Below, in pieces: positions 23,863-35,985 of a DNA stretch of 64,000 nt. The stretch covers positions 21,510,001-21,574,000 of the forward strand of contig CM060838.1 in assembly GCA_030762175.1 (NCBI GenBank), given 5' to 3'. The DNA comes from Metallyticus violacea (taxonomy: Eukaryota; Arthropoda; Insecta; Mantodea; Metallyticidae). How positions within the stretch are numbered: the stretch's first letter is position 1; each line of letters starts with the position of its first letter. The notes beneath the pieces are model-generated. The model searched no databases. It was not told where the DNA came from and saw only the letters and a program-made list of their open reading frames with translations. The position numbers were made by a program, and so were the translations under genes.

Positions 23863-23863
<1 letters not shown>

Positions 23864-24994
23864 CGTGCGTTTTGCCAAATGGTGGTGCTTCGTAAAAAGA
23901 CTATGCCTCGAAATGTGTAGACAGCATCCAATCACATCGAGGTTTCACATGGCACTCAATGCTGCCGGAAATATTTTCCTAGTGCTACATTAAAACAATG
24001 TAAATTTCACTATGACAGATTTGGCGAATGAAATTTATAGCAAATAAAAATTCTAAGTAAAGAATTACTAAACAAAACCTATGAAATTCGGAAGTAGTTG
24101 AAAACTTATTTTGGTTTTTCCCAATTACTTCCACTAGAAGTACTAGATGCTTTTACACAGCTTATATCAAAAGCCCCTGAAGTTTCTGAATTTTCCGATT
24201 ATATTCTGAAAAAAACATGTCAGTAGAATCCGCCATTCTTCACATTCATAGATAATTTTAAAACAAAAGCATGTTTATTTGCTGCTAAAAATGCAAGGAG
24301 GGAAATAGGAGGAACAGGGGAAAAAGAGGAAAAGATATAAACACAAGGGATAATTTATTTACAACCAATATAAACAATACATTCCGTGTCTTTTAAGCAA
24401 TCGTTTAAGGAATGTCACCTAAGGTATATTGAACATGGAAAATTTAAATTTACATTACATATTATAAAGATGCGTTAAGCCCTGATGCTCTTCGATCAGT
24501 ATTTCTGAACCGCAAGTCAAAATAGTCCAGATATTAGGATTAATAAGATTGTGAAACAACACACATCTCTGGACAAAACGTCTGTTCGAACTTGTAGTCT
24601 TCATAACTTCTGTGTTTAGTTCTGCATAAGATAGAAGTTGGGTAACATAAATAGTAGAAAATGAATCACTTAACACCCAGGAAGAGGATAGAAACACGTG
24701 CCCTGCACCGAAAGTTTCATTTTCTCTTGAATGGCTAGAGTTACCGTATAAGAAGCTTTGGAAAAAACATTATTTATACACCGTTATTATTAGAGATCTT
24801 TAACGCATAAATAATTATAAACGAATATCTGAAACCATTTCTAAGGGCTTCCTAAACTTTCTCGGCCTAATTCAGAACGTGAAGATGACGAAACTACTAT
24901 GATAATTGTTAAGTATCGTCCTTTAAATGGCATGCTGCAAGTTTTAGACACGTAAGTGTAGTCACTTGTTTGTGACGATCGTGTAAACAAACTA

Positions 24995-26018
24995 TTGTTA
25001 ACATTTTCTACAAAATGGATAAAACTAAAACAGAGCTTGATAAAGTACTTCATTTTGAAGGGTTTAACCCCAACAGAAAAACAAAAGGAAACAGATACCC
25101 CATTAATGGATTCTTCACTGATGTTTTCGACGGTTAAAAAGTGGGATGCTGAATTTAAGACAATGAGCGCTCAGGGCGTCCCAAAACTACTACAGTAGAT
25201 TATATCATAACAAAAATTCACAATGCCGTACTTAATGAGCGCCGATTGGAGGTGCACGAGTTGGCTGACATTGCAAACATCCCCATATGCCGTGTCCACT
25301 ACTTTTTACACGAAGTTATGAGTATGAGAAAGCTTTCCTCTGTGCGGTACCGCGTTTGTTAACAATGGACCTAAAACGCATTCGAATGAATATTTCACAA
25401 CAGTGTTTAGACTTGTTTAAAAGCAATTCCAGTTTCTCCATCGTTTCATAACAGTAGATGAAACAGCATTCATAACTACACGTCAGAGACGAAGGAGCAG
25501 TTCAACAGTGGCTGGCAATAGATGAAAGTGCACCAAAGAAAACAAAAACGGTTCTATCTGCAGGAAAAGCCAAGGCTACGGTTTTCTGTGATTCTCATGG
25601 TGTGATGCTCGTAAACTTATCTGCAGAAGGGCAGAACCATCACTGGGGAGTATTGCGCTTCTTTGCGGACCAACTGAAAGATGCTATTCAGGTTAAACGT
25701 TCACATCTTGAGAAAACGAAAGTTCTCTTTTATCACGATAGTGCTCCTTCACACACGTTTGGGATTGTTGCTGCAAAACTGCAAGACCTCCGCTTCTAGT
25801 GCTTCCGCATCTGCCATATTCACCGGATTTGACTCTCAGTGATTATTTTTTGTTCCCGAATGTGAAGAAATGGCTGTGTAGATGAAGATTCACATCAAAT
25901 GATGAGGTTGGAGCTAAGACAGACGTTTATTTGTCATAGACAAATGTTACTTTATTGATGGCAATTAAAAGGTTTGCAAGTCGTTGGATTAAATGCATCG
26001 ACTTACCTGGAGATTATG
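24995..26018 (+). pseudogene. Mariner transposase pseudogene (D,D34D class)
   Basis: The N-terminal frame 24995-25198 reads LIKYFILKGLTPTEKQKETD and SSLMFSTVKKWDAEFK, the DNA-binding head of mariner transposases. After a frameshift come VHELADIANIPICRVHYFLHE, FITVDETAF (first catalytic D, codon 25457), a GKAKATVFCDSHGVMLV block, FYHDSAPSH (second D, codon 25737) and SPDLTLSDYFLFPNVKKWL (third D, codon 25841). All three acidic residues survive, with a 1-bp deletion between the second and third. The end RFASRWIKCIDLPGDYV runs directly into the AAT array. Frameshifts make it non-functional. Confidence 0.85.
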
Positions 26019-26140
<122 letters not shown>

Positions 26141-26379
26141 GCCGAGAACTTTTAGAATGCCCCAGGTAGAATATTGTATATTTATTTAGCAAGGCCACCC
26201 GATAATAAGCCATATCTTTATTAGCATTCATTTGAAATTAATGCACCTGGTGGATAGATAAAACACTTTGCCTGTGGGTTATTTCTTCAAGGCCTGAAGT
26301 GAGGAGTAGGTTTATAAGTTATCAGTTAAAACTCGTTTATGTTTCCGCACTATTTCACTTTCCATTACCATTTAAAATT

Positions 26380-26460
26380 AAGAGTAAAAATTTGACTGTG
26401 CGAAGGTAGCGCAATCATTAGTCTTTTAATTGAAGACTTGTAGATAAAATCTACTGTTTT
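26380..26460 (+). pseudogene. Nuclear copy of mitochondrial large-subunit rRNA fragment
   Basis: GACTGTGCGAAGGTAGCGCA then ATCATTAGTCTTTTAATTGA and AGACTTGTA match the highly conserved core of insect mitochondrial 16S (large-subunit) rRNA, which reads GACTGTG-AAAGGTAGCATAATCATTAGTCTTTTAATTGA-GACT. The nuclear copy has GCGCA where mitochondrial genes usually have GCATA. The match covers roughly 50-60 bases and fades on both sides, with no other mitochondrial gene near. The rRNA sense is the plus strand. Confidence 0.75.
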
Positions 26461-29285
26461 AACATCAAGAAAGTATGTAATACTTTGTTTGAGAATCGCC
26501 ACTAGCAGCTCTCATTTTATGACAATCGCTGCATTCTGTTGAGATACCTGTGTCAGCACTTTACCTTTGTCCATTGCTATGCCAAAGATTTTATTTTCAT
26601 GATACTTTTTAAGTTGAGCGTCCGAAACACGCTTCATTTCCACACGTACGCTCACGTTTAAATTAATTTATCCAGGGATATTCTTCAACTCTGACGTAGT
26701 ATTCCCAACTCGACTTTGATCTGCTCAGTTGTTCACTTGTTCAAGAACTTGTTTATTTCTTATTTTTTTACAGATTCATGACAGATGTGATAGTGATTGA
26801 TTCAGATGGTTGACAAAACTATCCGTCGTATTCCACTGAACCTTAGTCGTGCAGGAATAATGCTTGCCAATCAAATGATAGTTAATAGATAGAATTTTTG
26901 CACTATTTCTTGAAAAGTTACCAAACTTTTCAACCGTCCCAAATGTTTTTGCTCCGGAATAGACACAAGGTATACACAGTACGGATTATTGTTTTTACTT
27001 ACATTACTGACATGATAACGGCACTTATAAACAGGTGCTAACTTCACTGTTGAATAAAAATTAGAAAGACAGTACTTCGTTTATTAATGTGGGAAGTAGG
27101 CTGCGTTTGATAATATTACAACCCGGATTTCTATGACTATCATTATTATAATTATTATTTGTTTATTTTTTACATGATGATATATTGAAAATAAACATGG
27201 CTCATACCCTCATGAGTGAAATGAAAAAATTTTATAGTTTTTCTTTTAATTTCATTTTATTTTCTCTGGAATATAACTTATTATTTTTTTTTTTTTTTTT
27301 GCCTTTTATACGCAACTGGAATTTAGTTATTTTTTTAATGTAGAATTTTTAAAAATTTAACTAGTTTTATTGCATTATTCTTAAAATATAAGTAAAAATT
27401 CATTTCCACTACCTTCAAATCTAAGCTCTTAATAATTTCTGAAAATAAGTTAAGGTTTGAAAAACAAGCTCTTTACGGAGGCTGTACGAATACTATTTGT
27501 TCTTCGAGGGTCTTATCCGCAAGCCCCTACCGTTCCTTCACATTCCACCAGCTTGTCTCAGAGCATAGCGGCATTGAGTTTTCAACAGATGGTAAAGGAT
27601 CATCAACAAGTTCCTCCGCACTAGGGTGATGTGCACCGCAGAGAGAAAGTTGGTACTTCTACAGTTCTGACATTTCTTCCTTCCTTTTAGCAGGTAATCC
27701 ACCCACCATTGCTAAGTTTTGGACTTTGGAGTGTGTTTGTCTTGAAGGTAAATTGAACACAATAACTATATGCTTGGCGCGCAGTCAGTACTGCTATCTG
27801 AATTCACTTCCAAAGTGAAATCTCACCTACACAACAGCTGCGGAGCGACTTTTCGAAGACCCTTTAGTATTCTACTATAAAATGTTGGCAAAAGAGACAT
27901 TCATTATCAAGCAGCATAGAGTAAATAGAGAAATATAGGAATAAAGAAAAAGGTAACAGGAGTTTCTTTGGCAGTGAAGTAATTACACACTTTTCAAGAA
28001 TTTTCTAGCTAATAATCGCTAGTATTTTCCAGCTGAAAATCTATTAAAGGTGTTTATACCTTACTGCAACGCCGTAATGAGCGAGAAATGATGGACTACG
28101 AAGATCAAAATAGTTATAAGTACTTTTTTCTTTTTAGTTAATTTTAGATATTTTAAAGTCGTTTTAAAAGTATTTTAGAGCATTAAGAATCAGGTTCTAT
28201 CCATACACAATGGCGAGTCATCTAAAGAGACAGAAAGTACGATGAGTCGTTATGAAACTAGCTGTTATTTTTTGAACCACGCCTATGTTCCACGTCACTG
28301 CTGGGGTGACCATTGCTCTCTGTTTTTACAACAATTTGACGTCATAAGCCTGGTCCATTATTCGGCGCTTTCTTGAGCATTGTAGATACTTATATCGGAA
28401 ACGAGGATGTCTAAAAGAAAAACGTTTTGCACTTTTATTCTCCCCACCCCAGTGTTTTATTTGCTAACATTAACTGCAATAATGGTCAGGCGTTTCCTGA
28501 ATGACCTCATATTTTTTATAATTTTGGTTGATAACGTTCTAAGCCAGCTTGGTAATAAATAGAGATCGAATTTATATGGTATAAAAAGTAAGATATATTC
28601 ATGCATTTATAATCTAAAAATACAAACATGAAAAAATAAAATTAAAAACATATATATTTAAATCACACATGCTCCAATTTAATGGACAAAAGTAACAATG
28701 AGACGCTGATCTGAGTTGAAAAAAAAATATTTTAGAAAATTTTGATGTACCATAAGTTTATTTGATAATCTTAAAATTATTGATTCTATTGATTATCAAT
28801 ATTATTTACTTTACTTGCCCTTTACTTTACTTATACATAAGCACAATTCTAAAGAAGCTTAATATATGAGAAAAATATTGATAGAACACAAGAGGCTCTA
28901 AATGCAGTTTCAGAAAAGAGAATATTTTCAAATATTCTATATTATTAGGACATAAGCACAGAACTGGATAATTCAAGAAGGCTGTTTTAAGAGGTGTAGA
29001 ACAGTTTAAATGAAAGAATAGGACGGGGCTAGAAATACTTCTATTGAAACGCATGAAGAACGAAGCAAATACGGTTTGGGGCATGTGAAAAAGAAATTGT
29101 AAACAGCAAAATGCCATAAAAATGCTGCTGTGAAGTGCTGGGGAAACTGGGAGAAAGCAGATAGAGAAGAACCGCTAAATGAAGTAAAAAAGAAAATGGA
29201 GCATATTGTTTTTAAAGTTCTTGGACATAATTATATGGAAGGAAGAGACAAAATGTATTATTGCCATTATCCGCCTATTAGAGTT
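26461..29285. other. AT-rich stretch without recognised genes
   Basis: A T run lies at 27287-27300. The slightly GC-richer part 27480-27740 and the minus-strand frame 28827-29117 were read on both strands, and I recognise no family. Confidence 0.45.
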
Positions 29286-29367
29286 GATTTGTTTTATTTA
29301 CGGACGCTCTTTAACATCTCAGGTTATCACCGAGAATTCAGGGCGTGAAACGGCCGATAAATTTTAC
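29286..29367 (-). mobile_element. SINE A 3'-end fragment, minus strand
   Basis: TTTATTTACGGACGCTCTTT, AACATCTCAGGTTATCA, then a deletion, CAGGGCGTGAAACGGCCGAT and AAATTTTAC. Only the last quarter of the family is present. Confidence 0.75.
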
Positions 29368-29751
29368 GAATACCTTCCACTAACTAGGAAAAAAGCAACT
29401 ACAGGTAGATAGCTTTTATCATTACAGATAAGGGATGCGTTGTCTTTGATATCTCAAATATTTGCTAGAGAACTAATCTCTTAGACTTGAACTGTTCTAC
29501 ACACATGACACGAGATGAGCTCCAAATTATAAAATGACTTCCAACCATTACGTGATTCAGAAGAGACACGAAAACTTTCAAGTGTTCATAACGTTAGAAG
29601 CCCCACCTTAAGCTGCAAAGCGCTACACATTAAAGGTTTCCAGCTTGCCAGAGCGTGGTGATACAACATCGTGAAGAGTTTGGAATGTACGGCTTCCACA
29701 AGGACTTTTACCTGCACACACGCGCACACACACACACAAAGAGGAAGAGTG

Positions 29752-29857
29752 TGACGTCATTATTCAATGAGGAGTGGCTTGGTTCGCTCTGCAGATACCA
29801 GGAAAACAGAACTGTATGGGTTCTGGCCAGAGTGCCACGGTTAATCAAGATGGCGGC
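29752..29857. promoter_or_regulatory. CRE and YY1-type motifs close together
   Basis: A perfect TGACGTCA palindrome (29752-29759, CREB/ATF type) and a perfect AAGATGGCGGC (29847-29857, YY1/Pleiohomeotic type) lie 87 bases apart, in slightly GC-richer DNA just after a CA repeat. Both are typical of promoter regions in animals. No convincing exon follows. Chance occurrence cannot be excluded. Confidence 0.25.
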
Positions 29858-30049
29858 AAAGACAATACAATGCATGCGTGAAAATATATCGGAATACTAT
29901 TAGAATAAAAAGAAAAAAACAACACAACTTATGCTCAAGCTTTTCGCTAAGCTTCCAAAATCTCCCAGTATTAACACGCCATATATTTAAATGTTGTAAC
30001 TTTATCCATAAGTGAAAAGTATTTTTGAACTAGAATATTCTCTCTGTTT

Positions 30050-30330
30050 TGACCACAGCGGTTAGCGTTGCTGGCTGCTAGCTGGGGAGCCCGGGTTCGA
30101 TTTCCGATGCCAATTTAGGAATTTTTCTTTGTTAGGGAGGTCTGGAATGGAAGGGTTCATCTAGCCTGGTGAGGATAATTGGGGAGCTGCCTGATGGAAA
30201 GGTGGCGTTCTTCGATCACGAAAGCTGCGTGATAGACGACTGGCGGGGGTTACAGTGATAAGACGGATGTATAGGTCGCCGCGGCAGGGCAAGGCTCACC
30301 TCGGGCTTTAGCGTCAAACGAGAAGAACAA
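30050..30330 (+). mobile_element. SINE C (tRNA-headed), single copy here
   Basis: The head is tRNA-like: ACCACAGCGGTTAGCGTTGC (A-box region), then GGGAGCCCGGGTTCGATTTC (B box). It is followed by a ~200-base body with GGGTTCATCTAGCCTGGTGA and GTCGCCGCGGCAGGGCAAGG. The head-plus-body layout is that of a SINE. No second copy exists in the window to confirm the limits, so the 3' end is a guess. Confidence 0.6.
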
Positions 30331-30406
30331 TCTCTCAGTTTTTCAAGACACTTACCTGGAATTCTTGGATTTTATTTGCACCTGTATTTACACTCTGAAC
30401 TATAAA

Positions 30407-30740
30407 AGGTGGCTCAGGGGTAACGCTTGAGACTCTCATTCGGAAAGTTCCGTGTTCTATGTTATGCCTTTAGGCTGGTCATCCTGACCTTGGTTTTTTT
30501 CGTAGTTTCCTCTGACTCCTTAAGTGAATCTTTCCTTTTCTTAAAAGTTCCGCCCTCTTATTTCACCTCATTTTATTTGGGGTCAAAAGTGCCAGTAGAG
30601 GTGTGTTGGAGCTGTGTGCGGTGTGGCGGTAGTTTGCAATTTAGAAAGGCCCTGGCAGCCTTGCTGAAGAGTTCGAATTTCTTGCAGAAGCGTCGTGATG
30701 CTATATATGGAAACAATGTTAGGGACTATGCCTGGATTCT
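30407..30740 (+). mobile_element. SINE D copy 1
   Basis: The head reads GGTGGCTCAGGGGTAACGCT, then TTGAGACTCTCATTCGG and a worn B box, followed by GGTCATCCTGACCTTGG. Farther on GTGCGGTGTGGCGGTAGTTT and GCAATTTAGAAAGGCCCTGG recur in the copies at 34.3-34.6 kb (minus) and 38.2-38.4 kb (plus). The frame 30427-30768 that overlaps it is a by-product. Confidence 0.65.
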
Positions 30741-31899
30741 GACCTTACCTCGGTCTTTTCTCACATAGGTGTCCCTTTTAACTATCGAAAATTCCTGTCC
30801 ATTCCATTTCAACAGCGGTGAATTGTAGCAGATGCCTTTTACAACTTTCTTACCCACTAAACGGACATATAATATGTTGGTTAGCAAAGTGAAAACAAGA
30901 CACAATACCAGATTTACTTAGCTAGTCACGCAATAGTGTAAATATAAATTCAAATTGTATTTATTAAAAGTCTGTGACTCTCTATCGTCTGTTCCAGTAT
31001 TTTTCTATATACGCTTGAAGGTTAAATGTGGATATTTGTAATTTGTGTTGCATGAGTGTCACTGCTTGCAGTTTTAGCTGACTCCTAGCTATTCTTTTAA
31101 ATATCAAGTTTAAAAAAAATGTATTCTCTATCTGTTTTTTTTTTCCTTGCACTTGACACTTCCTAGTAGTGCCCCTCAACTATGAACTATACTCGTATTT
31201 CAGTTGTATCTATTTATTTCAGCAACCAACCGTTGCCTGCATGGGCGAGTTTCGTGTGGTATTTACTTTGATACAGCCATTCACCTTACGATTTTGAAAA
31301 CTTCAGAGAAAAACAGAACGTCAAAGACTGCGCTCCCAGAATCTCTGTATGAATTTTAATCGTTAATTATGACAGTGTTCAAGGTTCTTTGTGATGTATA
31401 TTGTCTACAAGAAAGTACAGTCGTGAAAGAAGATCACTATGTGCAAGCTTTGGGCGTCATCTAGAAAACATGTTGCGAATGTTTTAACAAGTAGCAGAGA
31501 ACGATCATAGATACTGATAAATGACTTTTATTCTTTATTGAAGTCACTCAGTATTTCATTACACTTCCGTACTTTAAAAAGTGTTTTCTTAGGGCCTTTG
31601 TAAGGCCTTTTCTTCTACTCAAGATTTAAATACATGTACGGTGTTATTTATTTACAATACCGAGTCTGTAAATGCAATTAAACGTAAAACACATATCCTT
31701 TTATCAACCAACATTATTTATAAAGCAATAAAAATAATAACAAAACTCACTTCATTTTAAAAGTGATATTATAATATAACGAGAACACATGGACATACCA
31801 TTTTTGAAGGCAAAATAAAGTTAATCTAAAATAATGCGTTTATTTAACAACAACAATATGCATGTATGTAAAATAAAATCTTTCAAGAAAAAAATGTTA
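30741..31899. other. AT-rich stretch without recognised features
   Basis: No coding frame, array or repeat family is seen here. Confidence 0.45.
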
Positions 31900-32223
31900 A
31901 TTGTAGAAATATTTTTTTTTGAGTGGTTTATTTATGGACGCTCTTTAACAGCTCAGGTCATCAGCGTCCCATTTAACTCAGGGCGTGAAACGGCCGACAA
32001 ATTTTGCTCAGAGGCCTCTTCTTTCAGGCTTGAGGTTCTTTTTCGTGCCGTAAATGTACGACACGGGACACGCGGCTTTACTTCCCTTCCGAAGGAAGCC
32101 AAACTTAGGATTTTTACGCCCCGAAAAAATCCATCGGTCCTGGCCGGGTTCGAACCCGCGATCTTGGGTTTAGAAGGCAAGTATGGTAACCACTACACCA
32201 CCAGGACCGACATTGTAGAAATA
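31900..32223 (-). mobile_element. SINE A, full length, perfect 12-bp target-site duplication
   Basis: ATTGTAGAAATA stands at 31900-31911 and again at 32212-32223. Between them are the T-rich tail complement, TTTATGGACGCTCTTTAACA and CGTAAATGTACGACACGGGA, B box complement GGGTTCGAACCCGCGATC, and the head complement ending CCAGGACCGA. The perfect duplication and the close match to the 63.2-kb copy suggest recent insertion. Confidence 0.93.
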
Positions 32224-32844
32224 GAAATGTATTTAAGAATGAAATGAAAGTTAGTAGGTAGGTATTGTTATTACCAAAATTACAGAATCTACATAATATT
32301 GGAGACTTGAGATTTATTAAATATATTGAACTATTATCAATGCAACAGAATTAAGGGAATGAAATGAAAGTGTAAGAACAGATGTATTGCAGCATTTGCC
32401 TAAGCAACCAGGGGAAACTATGAAAAAATCCAAAGTAAAGATGGCCCTGAATGCGAATAAGTTTCACTTACCTAACTTAATTCAGGTCCTCGTGGAAATT
32501 TTTTATTGACGAGTTTAAACAGGTTGCAATGGGACGTTTGATTTATAATCATTTGTGATAAATTCAACAAGAACGCTTAGTGTCATTTTATCCTTTTTGG
32601 AGCGGTTTTAAAGAAAATGGATCGTTGGATAATCTTTTGAACGCATTTTACACGGAACTCATTACATTTTGAAAACATTTTCATTGCATAAGCAAAATAA
32701 TTTCACTTTCAGCATTTCAAAACCCCTCGCCAAAGCAAAAAGTTTGTAGGTTTCTGAATTGAAGTGACACAACATGCTTCGGTTTTAACTTTGAAACAAA
32801 GGCATGTAAATTGTAGATGGCTCTTCTTTGTGAATTAGTTTCTT

Positions 32845-32975
32845 GAAATGTTGCGCGTTTATGGTGAAATGCAACGCAATGGAACAGCGGCTCTAAGAGA
32901 GCAGGCCGGAAGAGCATTGGGGAAGAAGAAATTCTTCGGTTAATGCAGGAAGATTCTCAAAGTAGTGGTCGCTTT
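32845..32975 (+). pseudogene. Possible D41D-type transposase N-terminal relic
   Basis: The frame reads EMLRVYGEMQRNGTAALREQ, resembling the first helix of DUF4817-type transposases (-----YG---NG--A-R-Y). A frame change then gives GEEEILRLMQEDSQSS, resembling the linker after that domain. It is short and diverged, so the call is tentative. Confidence 0.35.
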
Positions 32976-33461
32976 GTGGGGTTGTTACATTGAACTGTTC
33001 TCTCAAAGCTGATTATGTACCCAGGATAGCCTTTCACGAACCTTTCCTTTAATAAGAAACATATTTTCAATTTCTAATACTATTCAGGTGTGAAGCAACC
33101 TACAAAAGAAAATAAATAATCAATTCCAAAATATTTACATACGAAAATCAACACACAAATAGCCAAAGCAATTTTCAACACAGATTTTCTGTAAAGTAAT
33201 TCTGGTCGTGAATTTTCCTAAGCGTTTGACAGACGCCATTTCAGTTTTTTTCAAGTTCTTGCGCTTCCCTCCCCTGATAACGAGAACGGCTGTGTAACTC
33301 TACATAATGGGCAACCTGCATCATAAGTACAGTCGTTTGTGTCTATATATGTGCAAGCTGTCCAGAACAGCAGATCACTCAAATGGACCAAAATGACAGC
33401 AAAGGAGCATGAAGTGTAGGCACAAGAAATAAAACCAAAACCGGATGTTATAGCAGCATTG

Positions 33462-33832
33462 GTATGTATGTATGTATGTATGTATGTATGTATGTATGTA
33501 TGTATGTATGTATGTATGTATGTATGTATGTATGTATGTATGTATGTATGTATGTATGTATGTATGTATGTATGTATGTATGTGTGTATGTGTGTATGTA
33601 TGTGTGTATGTATGTGTGTATGTATGTGTGTATGTATGTGTGTATGTATGTGTGTATGTATGTGTGTATGTATGTATGTGTGTATGTATGTATGTGTGTA
33701 TGTATGTATGTGTGTATGTATGTGTGTATGTATGTGTGTATGTATGTGTGTATGTATGTGTGTATGTATGTATGTATGTATGTATGTATGTATGTGTGTA
33801 TGTATGTATGTATGTATGTATGTATGTATGTA
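33462..33832. repeat. (TATG)n microsatellite with 12-bp higher-order units
   Basis: The first ~120 bases are pure TATG. From about 33581 the array changes to TATGTATGTGTG-type 12-base units with occasional 16-base units, then returns to TATG near 33770. Long open frames in five of six frames here are artefacts of the 4-base period. Confidence 0.97.
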
Positions 33833-33833
33833 T

Positions 33834-33979
33834 TAGCGTTGCTACGTGACAGGTAAATCAACAATGAACAAATGAAGCCAAGATTATCGTATGATGTTCT
33901 ATAAACGCATGTGACTCACATTACGTTATACTAGCGTTGCTACAACAAAATGGAGCCAAGATTATCGTTTGAACAGCGG
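33834..33979. repeat. Partial tandem duplication of a transposon 5' segment
   Basis: TAGCGTTGCTAC-(...)-AAATGAAGCCAAGATTATCG at 33834-33890 repeats as TAGCGTTGCTACAACAAAAT and GGAGCCAAGATTATCG at 33932-33979. The first copy abuts the TATG array. Confidence 0.65.
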
Positions 33980-34240
33980 AAAGCAATTTTGAAGTAGTAT
34001 TGGAAAACCGAGAATGTTGTTGAAGTTCAGAGGCAATGGAGACGTGTGTAGAGAACAGAACCGTCAACGTGAGTAACAATTGCACGCATTCGAGACAAAT
34101 TTGAGACTCGTGGTACCGTATACCATAGAAAATCAGCTACACTGGCAGCACTTCTGGAAGTAAATGTGCTGCAATCACTAAGGACACTTTCGCAAATTTG
34201 CTCAATCAGTAGTTGAACGTACTCAGAAGTGTATCGAGGG
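33893..34240 (+). mobile_element. Internally deleted D41D derivative, copy X
   Basis: The start codon at 33950 opens MEPRLSFEQRKAILK, then a TAG, then YWKTENVVEVQRQWRRV and IARIRDKFETRGT, the helix-turn-helix head of a D41D transposase. It then jumps to the C-terminal tail (YHRKSATLAALLEVN) with the whole catalytic core missing. The same family occurs at 47.7-48.2 kb with a different deletion. It could move only with help from a complete relative. The minus-strand frame 34027-34449 across it is not a gene. Confidence 0.75.
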
Positions 34241-34324
34241 ATAAGATGACAGGGAGACAGCGGGCGGGCAAGATCTACGGACGGTGACTGCGCGGACACG
34301 CAACATGTTTCCAGGTAAAACTCC

Positions 34325-34617
34325 TCTGTGCTGGTGGAACTCCTCCTCAAGTTGAACGAGTTCCTCGGAAAATCTGCTTTCACTCCAGTCGCCAGGACAG
34401 AAATCTTTCCAAGGTGCAAGTCACCATCGCATCGCGGCGGTTGGTTCACCTCGTCCTGACACTTTCAACCCCAACGGAACGAAATGCTATGATTCGTGAA
34501 ACGTAAATATCCATCCCAGCATTTGACTAAGTGACCAAGGAAAACCCAATGTCAGGATGATCGGTCCAATGGAAATTGAACTCAGGTGTTAACACTTGAG
34601 CCATCCTGCTCGGCCAT
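34325..34617 (-). mobile_element. SINE D copy 2, minus strand
   Basis: In reverse complement it starts GGCCGAGCAGGATGGCTCAA and GTGTTAACACCTGAGTTC, then GATCATCCTGACATTGGG. Later come GATGGTGACTTGCACCTTGG and CCGAGGAACTC. These line up with the copies at 30.4 and 38.2 kb. Confidence 0.65.
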
Positions 34618-34619
34618 AA

Positions 34620-35600
34620 AAATTCTATAGGGCATAATAACTGATCAATGGATGTTGGAAAACTGTTCTGCTAGGTCTATTTAACATGTTCGTGAGATTT
34701 GCTAAACCTTTCTTATAATTAAATGATATCTTCAGGTATAATTATTTATTTATGCATCAAGTACGAGGGGATGAATCTAATTGGTCGAGTCCGGTATTTG
34801 GAATGAGCACGTTAAAGTTATAGGTGTGCGTACGTGTTGCAAACATAATTGTATTTAAACCTCTCTAAATGATAACAGAAATTTAATTGTTGTGAAAGCG
34901 AAAGAAAACATCATTGAATAATTGTTTCTCATGTTCGTTGTTATGCCTTGACATAGTAATAGTAATTGATTATGTGTGAGCCAGCTCGTTTATCTAGAAG
35001 AAGATTTAATTTTTCTTGAAACGAGCGATATTTCAGTTAAAGTCAGTAAAATTGAGGTAAAATACCTGCACAATATTCAAAGAATAGTGTAGTGTGTGAT
35101 ATAAATGTGAATAAAGATGCTACTTATTAAAAATACCATTAAATTTGTTTATCAATATTGTCTGTGAAAGAAAATATTAATACCGAGTACCTCTCTGAAG
35201 TGTAGTTGGTTCTGGGAAATAGGGACCGAAAAAATCGGAAGTTTCCATCTAGGGAAAAAGTAAACACATTTCTAATAAGAGACCGACATTAAAGTTTATT
35301 TAATGGTAAAGGTTGCTCATATTTTCCGCATCGTGGGGCCTTTAGAAGGAAATAATTACATTCTTTGTGAATTCCTGATATTTCATATGTCAAGATTACA
35401 AGTGATTTTTGTTATATAAATAGTTGTTATATAAAGACGTGTTTTGCTTAATAATCTATTAAAGTGTTGCAAATGTTCAGTTTTTCAGACTGTCATCTAT
35501 CTCCAAAGCAACCGTTTTAGACAGCATGTATTAAGAAAAGTTTATGAGCTAGTAGATCTATAAAATCTGCTGACGCGAAAATGCAAATTTCGCTGTTACT
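34620..35600. other. No recognised feature
   Basis: AT-rich with no recognisable coding or repeat signal. Confidence 0.45.
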
Positions 35601-35604
35601 TCTT

Positions 35605-35985
35605 TCAATGTGCATAGAGCATATTGGTAGCAAATGGCAATGGAGCGGTCACGTCGCAAGAATGCAGGACAATAGGTGGACCTACAAGATCTCCATGTGG
35701 GACCCCGGATTGGAAAAAGAACACAAGGTAGACCCAGGAGAAGATGAACAGATCTCTTCAAGGAATATGCAGGTCCAGGCTTGGTCAAGAGGAAAATGGA
35801 AATCTATCGAGAAGCAACTAGTGCAGTGAGAAATGGAGTAACCAAAGAACAAATCAACCAGTGTCTTAAACAGCATACGAACAACTAGCGTGGAATAGCT
35901 CACCGCGTTAGGAAAAAGCGAGTTTTCCCCACTTGTTAGGAGGGCTTTGCCCTTAAAGGACACAATATCTTTATCTTTATTCCCT
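35605..35985 (+). mobile_element. LINE 3' end with broken reverse-transcriptase C-terminus
   Basis: KWQWSGHVARMQDNRWTYKI (35629 on) is the conserved C-terminal block of many LINE-encoded polyproteins (W-GHVARM-DNRW). After a frameshift it continues QGRPRRR, a TGA where the family has tryptophan, then DLFKEYAGPGLVKRKMEIYR and NGVTKEQINQCLKQHTNN, with a stop at 35886-35888. A ~95-base 3' tail follows, ending TCTTTATCTTTATT. This is a 5'-truncated dead copy, the usual product of LINE retrotransposition. Confidence 0.75.

Noticed and set aside
28827..29117. 96-codon minus-strand frame
   Set aside because: Phe/Leu/Ser-rich composition typical of AT-rich DNA, no domain, no start context and no splice sites.
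30427..30768. 113-codon plus-strand frame starting hydrophobic
   Set aside because: It coincides with SINE D copy 1, whose other copies do not keep the frame.
31834..32247. 137-codon plus-strand frame
   Set aside because: Most of it is the antisense of a SINE A; the same peptide text recurs at other copies (44977-45231, 19855-20049).
33448..33864. Four overlapping open frames of 125-138 codons on both strands
   Set aside because: They are produced by the TATG array (MYVC and IHTY repeats) and have no coding meaning.
34027..34449. 140-codon minus-strand frame
   Set aside because: It runs antisense through the deleted D41D copy X and then into SINE D; two unrelated repeats explain it.
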